The notes below the pieces were generated by a model. It made no database searches, was not told the origin of the DNA, and saw nothing but the letters and a program-made list of their open reading frames with translations. From the NCBI RefSeq assembly GCF_000185145.2, contig NZ_GL833119.1, positions 372,001 to 436,000 of the forward strand: a stretch of 64,000 bases of DNA. Direction: 5' to 3'. Below, one piece after another: positions 44,601 through 52,847 of this stretch (the first letter of the stretch is position 1; each line of letters begins with the position of its first letter). The position numbers and the translations under genes are program-made. Source of the stretch: Hoylesella oralis ATCC 33269 (GTDB lineage Bacteria > Bacteroidota > Bacteroidia > Bacteroidales > Bacteroidaceae).

Positions 44601-44685
44601 CCTCGGTTTTCCATTCGAAGCCGTAACAGATAGTGCCGATAGAGATATGCTCATGCAAAAGATACTGCAATACCTACTGAAATGA
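41632..44685 (+). CDS. Exported amidase_3-like protein with golvesin-type insertion, FN3 and C-terminal domain
   Basis: This 1017-residue secreted protein would usually be called a xanthan-lyase or golvesin-domain protein. The outer parts of its first two thirds look like a zinc N-acetylmuramoyl-L-alanine amidase (amidase_3): His158 in WQSHGWYYE, a glutamate in TVEDKY, TPRERD in place of the TR-x-x-D strand, His485 in LAFHSDAG and Glu568 in MLLELLSHNNF. Between the two halves, residues about 263-372 form a golvesin C-terminal-like beta-sandwich (YREAETVTKP, TTFTVNQTMGGGTWVYLGTF). An FN3-like segment follows (about 617-706), then a Rossmann-like C-terminal domain. The predicted activity is release of stem peptides from MurNAc, which fits the locus. 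The next gene overlaps its stop by four bases. Confidence 0.75.
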   Translation: MRALFLHLMIAGLLFPAFSKAQSLNQDEKKSIEKILNDHAKGIRAGVIKIDSTAVDGDTLTLYVNDNLQDIPIRDSNYQSITHAVGQILAQRFADKAVKIVTDGHELRTLIPRITLSKREKRPAFTYPAGIPLTRNLDRPYKPTRGLYGRHIAMWQSHGWYYEQGLARWEWQRARLFQTVEDKYTQTYVVPYLIPMLENAGAIVMTPRERDANPYEVIVDNDGALAATSTYREQNGSRPWQTGRDKGFAYTKEQYKDFENPFTDGTYREAETVTKPSEAGTIAWIPDIPKTHRYAVYVAYNTQINSTDGASYTVYHKGGKTTFTVNQTMGGGTWVYLGTFMFDKGTKGRVELTNLSKKAGQIVTADAVRFGGGMGNIARRTDGDSIATNMKSTRKNDRLPRNACQPKIDYPYEVSGYPRFEEAARYWLQWAGIPDSIYSPSHGKNDYTDDYKCRGIWVNYLAGGTKAVPDAKGLGIPVDLSLAFHSDAGCVYGDSIIGTLGIYQTDAYNGKYADGTSRDANRDLCDLVLTSITNDIRTLYEPKWTRRGMWNSRYFEAWTPRVPAMLLELLSHNNFADMRYGLDPRFHFTVSRAVYKGILRFLSDEYGYDYVVQPLPVSHFAAILKEKNEVTLSWQAVTDSLEPTAKAEKYIVYTRVGDTDFDNGVVVKKNSYTCKIPADQVVSFKITAINKGGESFPSEILSVGISSAAQTKPVLVVNGFNRISAPDDFRSADDEQAGFLADQDNGVPYRNMITYVGKMKEFRRVIPWTDDDSSGFGDSYGNYEKMVIAGNTFDYPALHGAAILKAGYSFASVSRDALTAKDILNTDDYCALDLILGKQKQSKMGRGGVTPLRFKTFDADMQQILTRYCQAGGRIFVSGSYVGTDLWQNSVAPANKEDQDFAQRILKYKWRDNRAALEGNIRYVASPLTEDRLHLTYYNKPNEDSYVVESPDAIDPADACAYTAFRYTENNLSAGIVFGGNESNRWRTVVLGFPFEAVTDSADRDMLMQKILQYLLK

Positions 44686-46595
44686 CTTTACAGAAATATA
44701 TCCTACATTTGCGGGCATACGTGCTGCTCGCAGCCATGTGCGCAATGGCTTGTCATGCCTTGCCAACGATGGCAGGCGAACCGTTTCGTTTCGCTTTGCT
44801 TACCGATATTCACATCAATGCGAAAGAAACATCAGCGACGGAAGACCTGCGTAACTCCGTTAAACAAATCAATGCGACCGATAATTTAGACTTTGTTCTC
44901 GTGACAGGCGATATTGCCGACGAGGGCGACAGGGCTTCTCTCATCCTTGCCAAGCAAGAGTTAGACAAACTGAAGATACCTTATTATATTATCATGGGTA
45001 ATCATGATCAGAAATGGAGTGAGAGCGGATGCATGGATTTCAAGCGCATTTTCGGTTACGAACGGTTCAAGTTCGAACACAAGGGCTACCTCTTTCTGGG
45101 TTTCAACTGTGGTCCTCTGATGCGTATGGCGTTGGGGCACGTGCCGCCGGAAGACATTGATTGGGTGAAAAATGAATTAGAGAAGAACGGTAAGAACGGC
45201 AAACCGGTGTTCTTGGTTACTCACATGCCGATGTTACCCCAAGATACCGACAATTGGAACGACGTAACTGATGCCGTTCGTATTTACCCTGTAAAGGCAT
45301 TCATCGGCGGACATTATCATAAAAACAGCTATCTCAGTTACGACGGTATCCCCGGTATTATCAGCATAACCAATCTAAGAAAGCAAGGAAACGACTACAG
45401 TCAGTATAACGAGTTCGAGCTTACGGCCGACTCGATGATCGTATATACCCATCCTGTGGGGCATCCGCGTTACCGTTGGACAGCCATTTCGCTCACAAAA
45501 TCTTATTACGATACCAAGCCCGGATCGCCGGACATGAGGCCTGATTTCAGCATCAACCGAGAATATCCCGCCGTAAAAAGAGTGTGGGAAGTGGCTTCTC
45601 GCGCCGGAATATATTCCTCGCCCGTACCTTATAAAGGCAAGGTGTATGTGGCAGATAACCTCGGCAGACTGAGTTGCTACACCGAAAAAGACGGTCGGGA
45701 GCTGTGGACATACCGAACAGAAGGGCGTATTATAGGTACTCCGGCTATCGGGAAAGGCGTCGTTGTGGCCGGTTCGGCCGACGATAATATCTATGGTGTG
45801 GATGCCGCGAGCGGCAAATTGCGCTGGAAGGTGCACACCCGACGGCCGGTTGTCAGCGCAGTTACTACGGACAAAAACGTGGCATACGTCGGCGGCAGCG
45901 ACAGCACATTCCGCGCCATCGACGTAACCGACGGCCGTATCGTATGGGAAAATCACGACGTGCGTGGCTATGTAGAAACAAAACCCTTGGTCACTAACGA
46001 TCTTGTGTTGTTCGGTGCATGGGACAATTCGGTGTATGCGTTAGACAAACAGAGCGGTTTCTTGCGGTGGAAATGGACAACTTGTGCCGAAAAAGGCATG
46101 CATTATTCGCCCGCAGCCGTGTGGCTTGTCGAAGCTCATAACAAGGTTTTTCTCGTCGATCCCGAGCGTGCGATGACGGCACTCGATATCCGTACAGGCG
46201 ATATGCTGTGGAGAACGTATCAAAGCAAGGTGCGCGAATCTATCGGACTCTCGGCGGATAAGCGGCGTATATATGCCAAAACCATGCAAGACAGCGTAGT
46301 ATGTTATGCCGCAGACACACCCTCTGCTCACGAAATATGGGCATCCAATGTGGGCTTTGGCTACGAACATGCCACCGTTATGCTTACCGAGAAAGACGGT
46401 GTGGTGTTCAGTTCAACCAAGAATGGACTCATCTTTGCCGTAGACGCCCGCACCGGACGCGTGTACTGGAAACACAAAATAGGCAATACGCTTATCAACA
46501 CCGTAGTGCCTTTGAGTAAGACCGAAGTGCTCTACACCAATGAAGACGGCCTGATAGGTAAACTGAGAATAGACGAAAGAATATATAAAAACTAA
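44682..46595 (+). CDS. Exported metallophosphoesterase fused to a PQQ-type beta-propeller
   Basis: The 637-residue protein has a signal peptide, then a calcineurin-like phosphoesterase domain with all metal motifs: LLTDIHIN (D-x-H), VTGDIADEGD (GD), IMGNHDQKW (GNHD), VTHMPML and GGHYHKN (GHxH). From about residue 300 to the end, repeated GRELWTYRTEG-, GKLRWKVHT-, GRIVWENHD-, GFLRWKWTT- and GRVYWKHKI-type blades form a PQQ-like propeller. Such propellers often bind substrates or proteins rather than PQQ. It overlaps the amidase gene by four bases (ATGA), so it works in the same pathway. The substrate is unknown; phosphate-bearing cell-wall material is a reasonable guess. Confidence 0.85.
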   Translation: MTLQKYILHLRAYVLLAAMCAMACHALPTMAGEPFRFALLTDIHINAKETSATEDLRNSVKQINATDNLDFVLVTGDIADEGDRASLILAKQELDKLKIPYYIIMGNHDQKWSESGCMDFKRIFGYERFKFEHKGYLFLGFNCGPLMRMALGHVPPEDIDWVKNELEKNGKNGKPVFLVTHMPMLPQDTDNWNDVTDAVRIYPVKAFIGGHYHKNSYLSYDGIPGIISITNLRKQGNDYSQYNEFELTADSMIVYTHPVGHPRYRWTAISLTKSYYDTKPGSPDMRPDFSINREYPAVKRVWEVASRAGIYSSPVPYKGKVYVADNLGRLSCYTEKDGRELWTYRTEGRIIGTPAIGKGVVVAGSADDNIYGVDAASGKLRWKVHTRRPVVSAVTTDKNVAYVGGSDSTFRAIDVTDGRIVWENHDVRGYVETKPLVTNDLVLFGAWDNSVYALDKQSGFLRWKWTTCAEKGMHYSPAAVWLVEAHNKVFLVDPERAMTALDIRTGDMLWRTYQSKVRESIGLSADKRRIYAKTMQDSVVCYAADTPSAHEIWASNVGFGYEHATVMLTEKDGVVFSSTKNGLIFAVDARTGRVYWKHKIGNTLINTVVPLSKTEVLYTNEDGLIGKLRIDERIYKN

Positions 46596-46607
46596 AAATA
46601 CAAACGC

Positions 46608-48077
46608 ATGAAACAAATGATAGACTGCTTTTTGCCGATAGCAGGAGCAGAAGAATTGGCAAAGACAATACACAGTTTGAAAGAACAGAACGAGGTGGCA
46701 CGCATCGTAGTAATGCAGACTGGTGCCGACAAAGCGCCGTCTGGCTGCGATACGCTGACCATCGACACGCTGAAAAGCAGTCGCACGATGCGTGCGATCG
46801 CCGCTGAAGCCAAGGCTCCCTACACGCTGTTGTACTTTAAAGAGCAATACATGGAGATGGGATATTATGCCTTGAACCGCATGATACAGATTGCCGAAGC
46901 CACCGGAGCGGGCATGCTGTATGCCGATCATTACCAAACCACTGCCGACGGCACACGCAACGAAGCGCCCGTGATAGACTATCAAACGGGGAGTCTTCGC
47001 GATGATTTCGACTTCGGATCGGTAGTTCTCCTGCGCACGGATGCCTTGAAAGAGGCTGCGCAACGTATGACCGGCGATTATCAGGCAGCCGGTTTCTACG
47101 ACTTGAGACTGAAACTGTCGGAGAAAGAAGACTTCGTTCACATCAATGAATACCTCTATTCGGAGATTGAACTCGACAACCGAAAGACGGGAGAGAAACT
47201 GTTCGACTATGTTGATCCGCGCAACCGTGCCTCGCAGATCGAGATGGAGCAGGCCTGCACCGACTATCTGAAAGACGTAGGCGGCTATCTGGCGCCGGCA
47301 TTTGCCGATGTTCCCCTACATGAAAAGGGCTTCGAATACGAGGCAACCGTAATGATACCCGTACGCAACCGTGTACGTACCATTCGCGATGCCATCAACA
47401 GTGCGTTGAGTCAGCAAACAACGTTCAAATTCAACGTATTCGTTGTAGAAAACGGACCGGAGTACCATTCCACCGACGGCACCACTGAAGCTATCGAAGA
47501 ATATACGGACGAACGCATTGTACACATCATTCCCACACGCAACGACATCGGTGTGGGCGGCAGTTGGAATATGGCTATCCATCATCCCAAGTGCGGAAAG
47601 TTCATTGTTCAGTTAGATAGCGACGACGTATATTCAGGCCCCGACACGCTTCAGAAGATCGTAGATGCCTTTTATACACAGAACTGTGCCATGATTATCG
47701 GCTCATACATGCTGACCGACATCAAACTCAACACGCTTCCGCCGGGCAAAATAGACCACAAAGAGTGGACACCCGACAACGGCCGCAACAACGCCTTGCG
47801 CATCAATGGTTTGGGTGCACCGCGCGCATTCTTTACGCCTGTGGTGCGCGAAATCAACCTCCCGAACGTGAATTACGGTGAAGATTACGCCTTAGGACTG
47901 GCCATTTCTCGCCGTTACCAGATAGGACGTATCTTCGATGTGCTCTATAATTGCCGCCGATGGGATGATAATTCCGACGCTGCACTAAGCATCGAGAAGA
48001 ACAACCGCAACAACCTATACAAGGATCGCATACGTACTTGGGAGCTTCAGGCACGCATCAAGATGAACAAAAGATAG
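46608..48077 (+). CDS. Cytoplasmic GT2-type protein with two GT-A domains
   Basis: The 489-residue protein has no signal or membrane span. From about residue 243 it has a normal GT2 domain: ATVMIPVRNRVRTIRDAI, VVENGPEYHSTDGTTEAI and VQLDSDDVYSGP (DxD-type metal site), ending in YGEDYALGLA and RRWDDNSDAAL. The first 240 residues look like a second, degenerate GT-A fold (IDCFLPIAGAEELAKTIHSL; APYTLLYFKEQYMEMGY) without an obvious DxD. A biosynthetic glycosyltransferase in the middle of a catabolic locus is unexpected. It lies 12 bases after the phosphoesterase gene, so it is cotranscribed. Donor and acceptor are unknown. Confidence 0.8.
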   Translation: MKQMIDCFLPIAGAEELAKTIHSLKEQNEVARIVVMQTGADKAPSGCDTLTIDTLKSSRTMRAIAAEAKAPYTLLYFKEQYMEMGYYALNRMIQIAEATGAGMLYADHYQTTADGTRNEAPVIDYQTGSLRDDFDFGSVVLLRTDALKEAAQRMTGDYQAAGFYDLRLKLSEKEDFVHINEYLYSEIELDNRKTGEKLFDYVDPRNRASQIEMEQACTDYLKDVGGYLAPAFADVPLHEKGFEYEATVMIPVRNRVRTIRDAINSALSQQTTFKFNVFVVENGPEYHSTDGTTEAIEEYTDERIVHIIPTRNDIGVGGSWNMAIHHPKCGKFIVQLDSDDVYSGPDTLQKIVDAFYTQNCAMIIGSYMLTDIKLNTLPPGKIDHKEWTPDNGRNNALRINGLGAPRAFFTPVVREINLPNVNYGEDYALGLAISRRYQIGRIFDVLYNCRRWDDNSDAALSIEKNNRNNLYKDRIRTWELQARIKMNKR

Positions 48078-48133
48078 AATGTCGGAAGAAACTTTTATAT
48101 AGTTATGAAAGACAGACATACTATCTAAACGAG

Positions 48134-48197
48134 ACAGATGGTATATCTAAAGCCCTTAGATAGGTATTCTAAGTCACTTAGATGCCATACCTAAGAA
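48134..48197. promoter_or_regulatory. Cluster of short inverted repeats upstream of the ampG-like gene
   Basis: Within 48078-48233 there is ACAGATGGTATATCTAA (48134-48150), a hairpin TATCTAA-AGCCC-TTAGATA (48144-48162) and a second one TCTAAG-TCA-CTTAGA (48168-48182), followed by CCTAAG. The regular spacing of CTAAG/CTTAG elements suggests an operator array or an RNA structure controlling the second half of the locus. No clear promoter box was found beside them. Confidence 0.45.
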
Positions 48198-48233
48198 AAC
48201 CATTTGTGATATATTGATTAACAAAGTATTAGA

Positions 48234-49535
48234 ATGAACGATAATAAACGTAAATCGCTGTGGGTATGGATCCCCTCGCTATACTTTACAGAGGGGTTGC
48301 CTTATGCCGCCGTGATGATGCTCTCGGTGGTGATGTATGCCAAGATGGGCATATCGAATGCCGCCATTACCTTTTGGACGGGGCTCTTCGGACTGCCGTG
48401 GGTGATAAAACCGTTGTGGTCGCCCTTTGTAGATATCTTTAAAACAAAGCGTTGGTGGATCGTTACCATGCAGTTCCTGATGGGTTGCGGACTGGCAGGT
48501 ATCGCCTTCGTTATCCCCATGAGCTTCTTTTTCCAAGCCACTCTGGCCATCTTTTTCCTGCTGGCTTTCAGTTCTTCTACCCACGACATTGCAGCCGACG
48601 GGTTCTATCTGCTGGCGCTGAACGAGAAAGAACGCGCACTGTGGGTGGGCATCCGTTCCACGTTCTACCGCGTTTCAATGGTGGTAGGTCAAGGTCTGTT
48701 GGTGATAGTTGCCGGTTGGCTCGAGAAAATCGGTACCATCCGTTTCTCTTGGACAGTTACTTATTTCATCACAGCCGGTTTTATGGTGCTTATGTTTCTG
48801 TATCATCGTTTCATTCTTCCGCACCCTGCGTCGGATGTATCTGTGGCGGGCGAGGGACATAAAACTGCCCACGACGTGCTTCGGGAGTTCCTTATAACCT
48901 TCAAAACATTCTTTAAAAAGAGATATGTATTGCCGGCTGTCTTCTTTATGTTGTTCTATCGTCTGCCCGAATCATTGCTTCAACGCATCATATCTCCCTT
49001 TTTGCTTGACAGAACAGCTAACGGCGGACTCGGTATTTCTACCGAAGAACTGGGGTGGATATACGGCATATTCGGTGTTGTAGGTCTGCTTGCCGGCGGT
49101 ATCATCGGAGGAATAGCCATTGCCAAGGGCGGTCTGAAACGCTGGCTTTGGCCTATGGCCTGCTCTATCATGCTCTCTTGTGGCGCTTTTGTGTACCTGA
49201 GCATGGCGCAACCTTCCGATTTCTGGCTGATCAACGGTTTCGTTTTCATCGAACAGTTCGGCTACGGATTCGGCTTTACTGCCTATATGCTTTACTTAAT
49301 GGAGTTCTCCGAAGGCGCTCACAAGACTGCCCATTACGCGTTCTGTACAGGACTGATGGCCTTGGGAAACTTGGCCGGCATGGTTTCGGGCGCCATTCAG
49401 GAGTGCATCGGATATCAGAATTTCTTCCTTTTCGTAATGAGTACCTGCCTTGTTACCATCCTCGTATGCCTCTTTATACGGCTTGATTTACCTAAAGAGG
49501 AGGATACCGAAGAGTATGGGCCGTATAACGAATAA
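48234..49535 (+). CDS. AmpG-like MFS permease for muropeptides
   Basis: AmpG imports GlcNAc-1,6-anhydroMurNAc and its peptides through the inner membrane with protons. This 433-residue, 12-helix MFS protein has the AmpG-type segments YFTEGLPYAAVMMLSVVMY, FGLPWVIKPLWSPFVD and SSSTHDIAADGFYLLAL. The surrounding genes for amidase, NamZ and MurTKQ support a cell-wall-fragment substrate. Sugar alone or intact anhydro-muropeptide cannot be told apart by sequence. It follows a 156-base gap containing inverted repeats and precedes namZ by 16 bases. Confidence 0.86.
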   Translation: MNDNKRKSLWVWIPSLYFTEGLPYAAVMMLSVVMYAKMGISNAAITFWTGLFGLPWVIKPLWSPFVDIFKTKRWWIVTMQFLMGCGLAGIAFVIPMSFFFQATLAIFFLLAFSSSTHDIAADGFYLLALNEKERALWVGIRSTFYRVSMVVGQGLLVIVAGWLEKIGTIRFSWTVTYFITAGFMVLMFLYHRFILPHPASDVSVAGEGHKTAHDVLREFLITFKTFFKKRYVLPAVFFMLFYRLPESLLQRIISPFLLDRTANGGLGISTEELGWIYGIFGVVGLLAGGIIGGIAIAKGGLKRWLWPMACSIMLSCGAFVYLSMAQPSDFWLINGFVFIEQFGYGFGFTAYMLYLMEFSEGAHKTAHYAFCTGLMALGNLAGMVSGAIQECIGYQNFFLFVMSTCLVTILVCLFIRLDLPKEEDTEEYGPYNE

Positions 49536-49551
49536 TAATAAACATACGCAC

Positions 49552-50781
49552 ATGAAAAAATATGTTTTATGCCTTGCTGTGTTATGCTGCTGCTTTAGCG
49601 CAGTTGCCAAGGTAAAAGTGCTCACGGGAATAGAGGTGCTGAAGCAGCAAAACTTCAAGGTTCTTGAAGGCAAACGGGTGGGGCTCGTAACCAATCCCAC
49701 GGGGGTAGACAACGAACTGCAATCGGATGTTGATATTCTGGCGGCCGTTCGGGGCATTAAACTGGTAGCCCTGTTCGGCCCTGAACACGGTGTGCGTGGC
49801 AGCGCTCATGCCGGTTTAAAGGTGGAAGACAACAGAGACGAAGCCACCGGACTGCCCGTTTATTCGCTTTACGGCAAGTATCGTGTGCCGGCGAAAGAGA
49901 TGCTTCAAGGCATCGACGTGCTGGTTTACGACATTCAAGACATCGGGTGCCGCTCGTTTACCTATATCAGTACGCTCGGCAACATTATGAAAGCAGCCGC
50001 CGAAAACAATATTCAAGTAGTGGTGCTCGACCGTCCTAACCCGCTCGGAGGCCTAAAAATAGAGGGCAACATTACCGAAGACGACTGTATATCATTCGTC
50101 AGCAGACTTAAAATACCCTACGTCTACGGCCTTACCGTGGGCGAGTTGGCGTTGATGCTCAATGGCGAAAACATGCTCGGAGCCAAGTGCGATTTGACCG
50201 TGATCAAGATGAAAGGTTGGAAACGCAGAATGACTTACACCGACACAGGGTTGCCATGGGTACTGCCGTCGCCCCATATACCGGAACCGATTTCGGCACC
50301 TTTCTACGCCGTATCGGGCATTGTGGGCGAACTCGACGGCATTTCGATCGGCGTAGGCTACACGCTTCCGTTCCAAATCTTCGGTGCTTCGTGGATAAAA
50401 GCGCACGAATTGGCTTCGGCAATGAACGCATTGAACCTGCAAGGAGTAACCTTCCGCCCGATTTACTACTCTCCTTTCTACAGCAAAGGCATGGGTAAGG
50501 AACTGCAAGGCGTGCAGGTGTATTTCACTGATTACGGCAAGGCGCGGCTCTGCGATACGCAGTTTTACCTGCTTCAGGAGCTGTATCGTCTCTATCCCGA
50601 CCACGATATATTACAGCAAGCCTCTAACGATCGCAAGGATATGTTCGACAAAGTGTGCGGCTCGAAGAAGATACGCCGGCTTTTCATGCAGCATCATCGG
50701 TGGGCAGACGCCCGCTCTTATTGGGACAAAGATGCAGAGGCATTCCGTCGGCTCTCGCAAAAATATTACTTATATAAATAA
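49552..50781 (+). CDS. namZ: Exo-beta-N-acetylmuramidase NamZ (DUF1343, GH171), secreted
   Basis: NamZ, first characterised in Bacillus subtilis, releases MurNAc from the non-reducing end of peptidoglycan glycan chains and represents DUF1343. The 409-residue protein has a signal peptide (MKKYVLCLAVLCCCFSAVA) and the DUF1343 blocks KRVGLVTNPTGVD, ALFGPEHGVRG, YSLYGKYRVPAKEML, YDIQDIGCRSFTYISTL, VVLDRPNPLGG, YGLTVGELALMLNGE and GLPWVLPSPHIPEP. The frame runs back to 49450, but ATG 49552 precedes the signal. Next to murT-murK-murQ, it would supply the MurNAc that those proteins take up and degrade. Confidence 0.92.
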   Translation: MKKYVLCLAVLCCCFSAVAKVKVLTGIEVLKQQNFKVLEGKRVGLVTNPTGVDNELQSDVDILAAVRGIKLVALFGPEHGVRGSAHAGLKVEDNRDEATGLPVYSLYGKYRVPAKEMLQGIDVLVYDIQDIGCRSFTYISTLGNIMKAAAENNIQVVVLDRPNPLGGLKIEGNITEDDCISFVSRLKIPYVYGLTVGELALMLNGENMLGAKCDLTVIKMKGWKRRMTYTDTGLPWVLPSPHIPEPISAPFYAVSGIVGELDGISIGVGYTLPFQIFGASWIKAHELASAMNALNLQGVTFRPIYYSPFYSKGMGKELQGVQVYFTDYGKARLCDTQFYLLQELYRLYPDHDILQQASNDRKDMFDKVCGSKKIRRLFMQHHRWADARSYWDKDAEAFRRLSQKYYLYK

Positions 50782-50831
50782 ACAAAGTTGCGCAAAAGCG
50801 GGACAATCGTCAGCTAAAAAACGAAAACGGT

Positions 50832-51986
50832 ATGGACACTGCAACACAACAGAAGAAACGCATATTGGCAGTAGACATCCTGCGAGGCATGACCATCGCG
50901 GGCATGATACTCGTGAACAACCCGGGAACAGACACTGTGTACGCTCCGTTAGAGCATGCAGAATGGATAGGACTCACACCTACCGACTTGGTTTTCCCGT
51001 TCTTCATGTTCATTATGGGTATCACAACGTATCTGTCGCTTAAAAAATTCGAGTTCAAATGGTCGGTGGAATGCGGTCGGAAGATTGCCAAGCGGGCATT
51101 ATTGCTATGGTTGATCGGCCTTGCTATCTCATGGTTGTTCATGTTCTGCCGAGGTTTGCTTGATCCCGATATGAGCTCCATGCCTTTCGGAAGTCGATTA
51201 TGGGCGTCTGTAAATACCTTCGATCAGTTGCGCCTCCTCGGTGTATTGCCGCGACTCGGCATTTGTTACGGGCTGGCAGCGGTCGTTGCCCTTTCCGTAA
51301 AGCATAAATACATCCCGTGGCTCATCGCTATAATTTTCATAGGTTATTACATTCTTTTGGAAACCTGCAACGGCTATGCCCACGATGCTTCTAACATTCT
51401 GGCTATAGTAGACGATGCCGTCCTCGGTCATGGGCATGTGTATCGCTGGGAGAGTCCCGATCCTGAAGGATTATTGAGCACGTTCCCCGCCCTCGCCCAT
51501 GTACTTATCGGCTTTTGTGTGGGGCGCACGGTGATGGAAATGCAGAACCTTAACGACAAAATAGAGCGACTGTTCCTCATCGGAGCACTGCTTACATTTG
51601 CGGGATTTCTATTGTCTTACGCCTGTCCTATCAGCAAAAAGCTGTGGACTCCTACCTTTGCAATGGTAACATGCGGCTTGGCGTCGACGTTACTTGCCCT
51701 GCTTACGTGGTATATTGACAAGCACGGACACGAAAACAAGGGCACTCTGTTCTTCCAAGTGTTCGGCGTTAATCCTTTGGCATTATATGTGTTGTCCGAC
51801 TTGTTGCTCATCCCGATTTCCATGCTTCCGCTTATTGGCGGCGCCAGTATCCATGCCTTCACGTTCGACAACCTGCTCATGCCCGTGCTGTGCAGCGTGA
51901 AAGCCGCCTCTTTGGCGTGGGCTTTGCTCTACGTGATACTGAACTGGGCATGCGGATATTACCTATTTAAGAAAAAATATATATAA
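50832..51986 (+). CDS. murT: MurT-type MurNAc inner-membrane transporter candidate (DUF5009/HGSNAT-like)
   Basis: The 384-residue protein has about ten hydrophobic spans and the family opening RILAVDILRGMTIAGMILVNN, then TPTDLVFPFFMFIMGITTYLSL, shared with heparan-alpha-glucosaminide N-acetyltransferase-like (DUF5009) proteins. In Tannerella forsythia a protein of this type encoded in front of murK and murQ was reported as the MurNAc importer MurT. The same order holds here: murK starts five bases after its stop. The symbol rests on that context. An acetyltransferase acting on an amino sugar, as in human HGSNAT, is the alternative. A paralogue lies at 59640-61046. Confidence 0.8.
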   Translation: MDTATQQKKRILAVDILRGMTIAGMILVNNPGTDTVYAPLEHAEWIGLTPTDLVFPFFMFIMGITTYLSLKKFEFKWSVECGRKIAKRALLLWLIGLAISWLFMFCRGLLDPDMSSMPFGSRLWASVNTFDQLRLLGVLPRLGICYGLAAVVALSVKHKYIPWLIAIIFIGYYILLETCNGYAHDASNILAIVDDAVLGHGHVYRWESPDPEGLLSTFPALAHVLIGFCVGRTVMEMQNLNDKIERLFLIGALLTFAGFLLSYACPISKKLWTPTFAMVTCGLASTLLALLTWYIDKHGHENKGTLFFQVFGVNPLALYVLSDLLLIPISMLPLIGGASIHAFTFDNLLMPVLCSVKAASLAWALLYVILNWACGYYLFKKKYI

Positions 51987-51990
51987 AATT

Positions 51991-52836
51991 ATGATATTAT
52001 TAGCAGATAGCGGTTCTACCAAAACCGACTGGTGTTTGGTAGACAACGGTCAGGTAAGACTGACAGTTAAAACATGCGGTTTCAATCCTTTCTACCAAAC
52101 GGAAGAAGACATAGCCGAAGAACTCCGTACAACCCTTGTGCCCGAGCTCCCCTCGAATACTGTCGACGGCGTGTTTTTCTACGGGGCAGGCTGCACACCC
52201 GAAAAAAGTACCATTGTTGCAGGGGCGTTAAAACGCGCACTGAACATCGGCGGACAATGCGAAGTGGCTACAGATATGCTCGCTGCAGCGCGCAGCCTGT
52301 GCGGACATAAGGCGGGCATTGCCTGCATACTCGGCACGGGAAGCAACTCTTGTGCTTACGATGGCGAGAAGATAACACACAACGTATCGCCGTTGGGTTT
52401 CATACTTGGCGACGAAGGAAGCGGCGCAGTACTCGGAAAGACGCTCGTGGGAGACATTCTGAAACGGCAACTTCCGCAGCCCATCATCGATGCTTTCAAC
52501 GCGAAATATGCCCTCACACCGGCCGAAATCATCGATCGTGTGTACCGTCAGAAGTTGCCTAACCGCTTCTTGGCAGGCTTCGTACCTTTCTTAAGCGAGC
52601 ATCTCGACGATGCTAACATATACAATCTCGTGGTCGAGAGCTTCCGTCGGTTCCTCGTACGCAATGTGAAACAGTACGCAGGATGGCAACATACGCCCAT
52701 TGGGTTCAACGGTTCGATTGCCTATTACTTCCGTGCTCCGCTCGAAGACGCACTGCATGCCGAAGGCATGACGCTCGGACGTATTATACAGGCTCCTATG
52801 AAAGGGCTCATAGAATATCACAACGGCACAATTTAA
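51991..52836 (+). CDS. murK: MurNAc kinase MurK candidate (BadF/BcrA/NAGK-type ATPase)
   Basis: A 281-residue ASKHA-fold sugar kinase with the phosphate-1 motif LLADSGSTKTDWCL, phosphate-2 LGTGSNSCAYDG and LGDEGSGAVLGK. This subgroup in Bacteroidota phosphorylates N-acetylmuramic acid and/or N-acetylglucosamine at C6. The murT and murQ neighbours (5 and 11 bases away) favour MurNAc: the product MurNAc-6-phosphate is the substrate of MurQ. Sugar preference cannot be proven from sequence. Confidence 0.88.
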   Translation: MILLADSGSTKTDWCLVDNGQVRLTVKTCGFNPFYQTEEDIAEELRTTLVPELPSNTVDGVFFYGAGCTPEKSTIVAGALKRALNIGGQCEVATDMLAAARSLCGHKAGIACILGTGSNSCAYDGEKITHNVSPLGFILGDEGSGAVLGKTLVGDILKRQLPQPIIDAFNAKYALTPAEIIDRVYRQKLPNRFLAGFVPFLSEHLDDANIYNLVVESFRRFLVRNVKQYAGWQHTPIGFNGSIAYYFRAPLEDALHAEGMTLGRIIQAPMKGLIEYHNGTI

Positions 52837-52847
52837 CCCACCCACTC

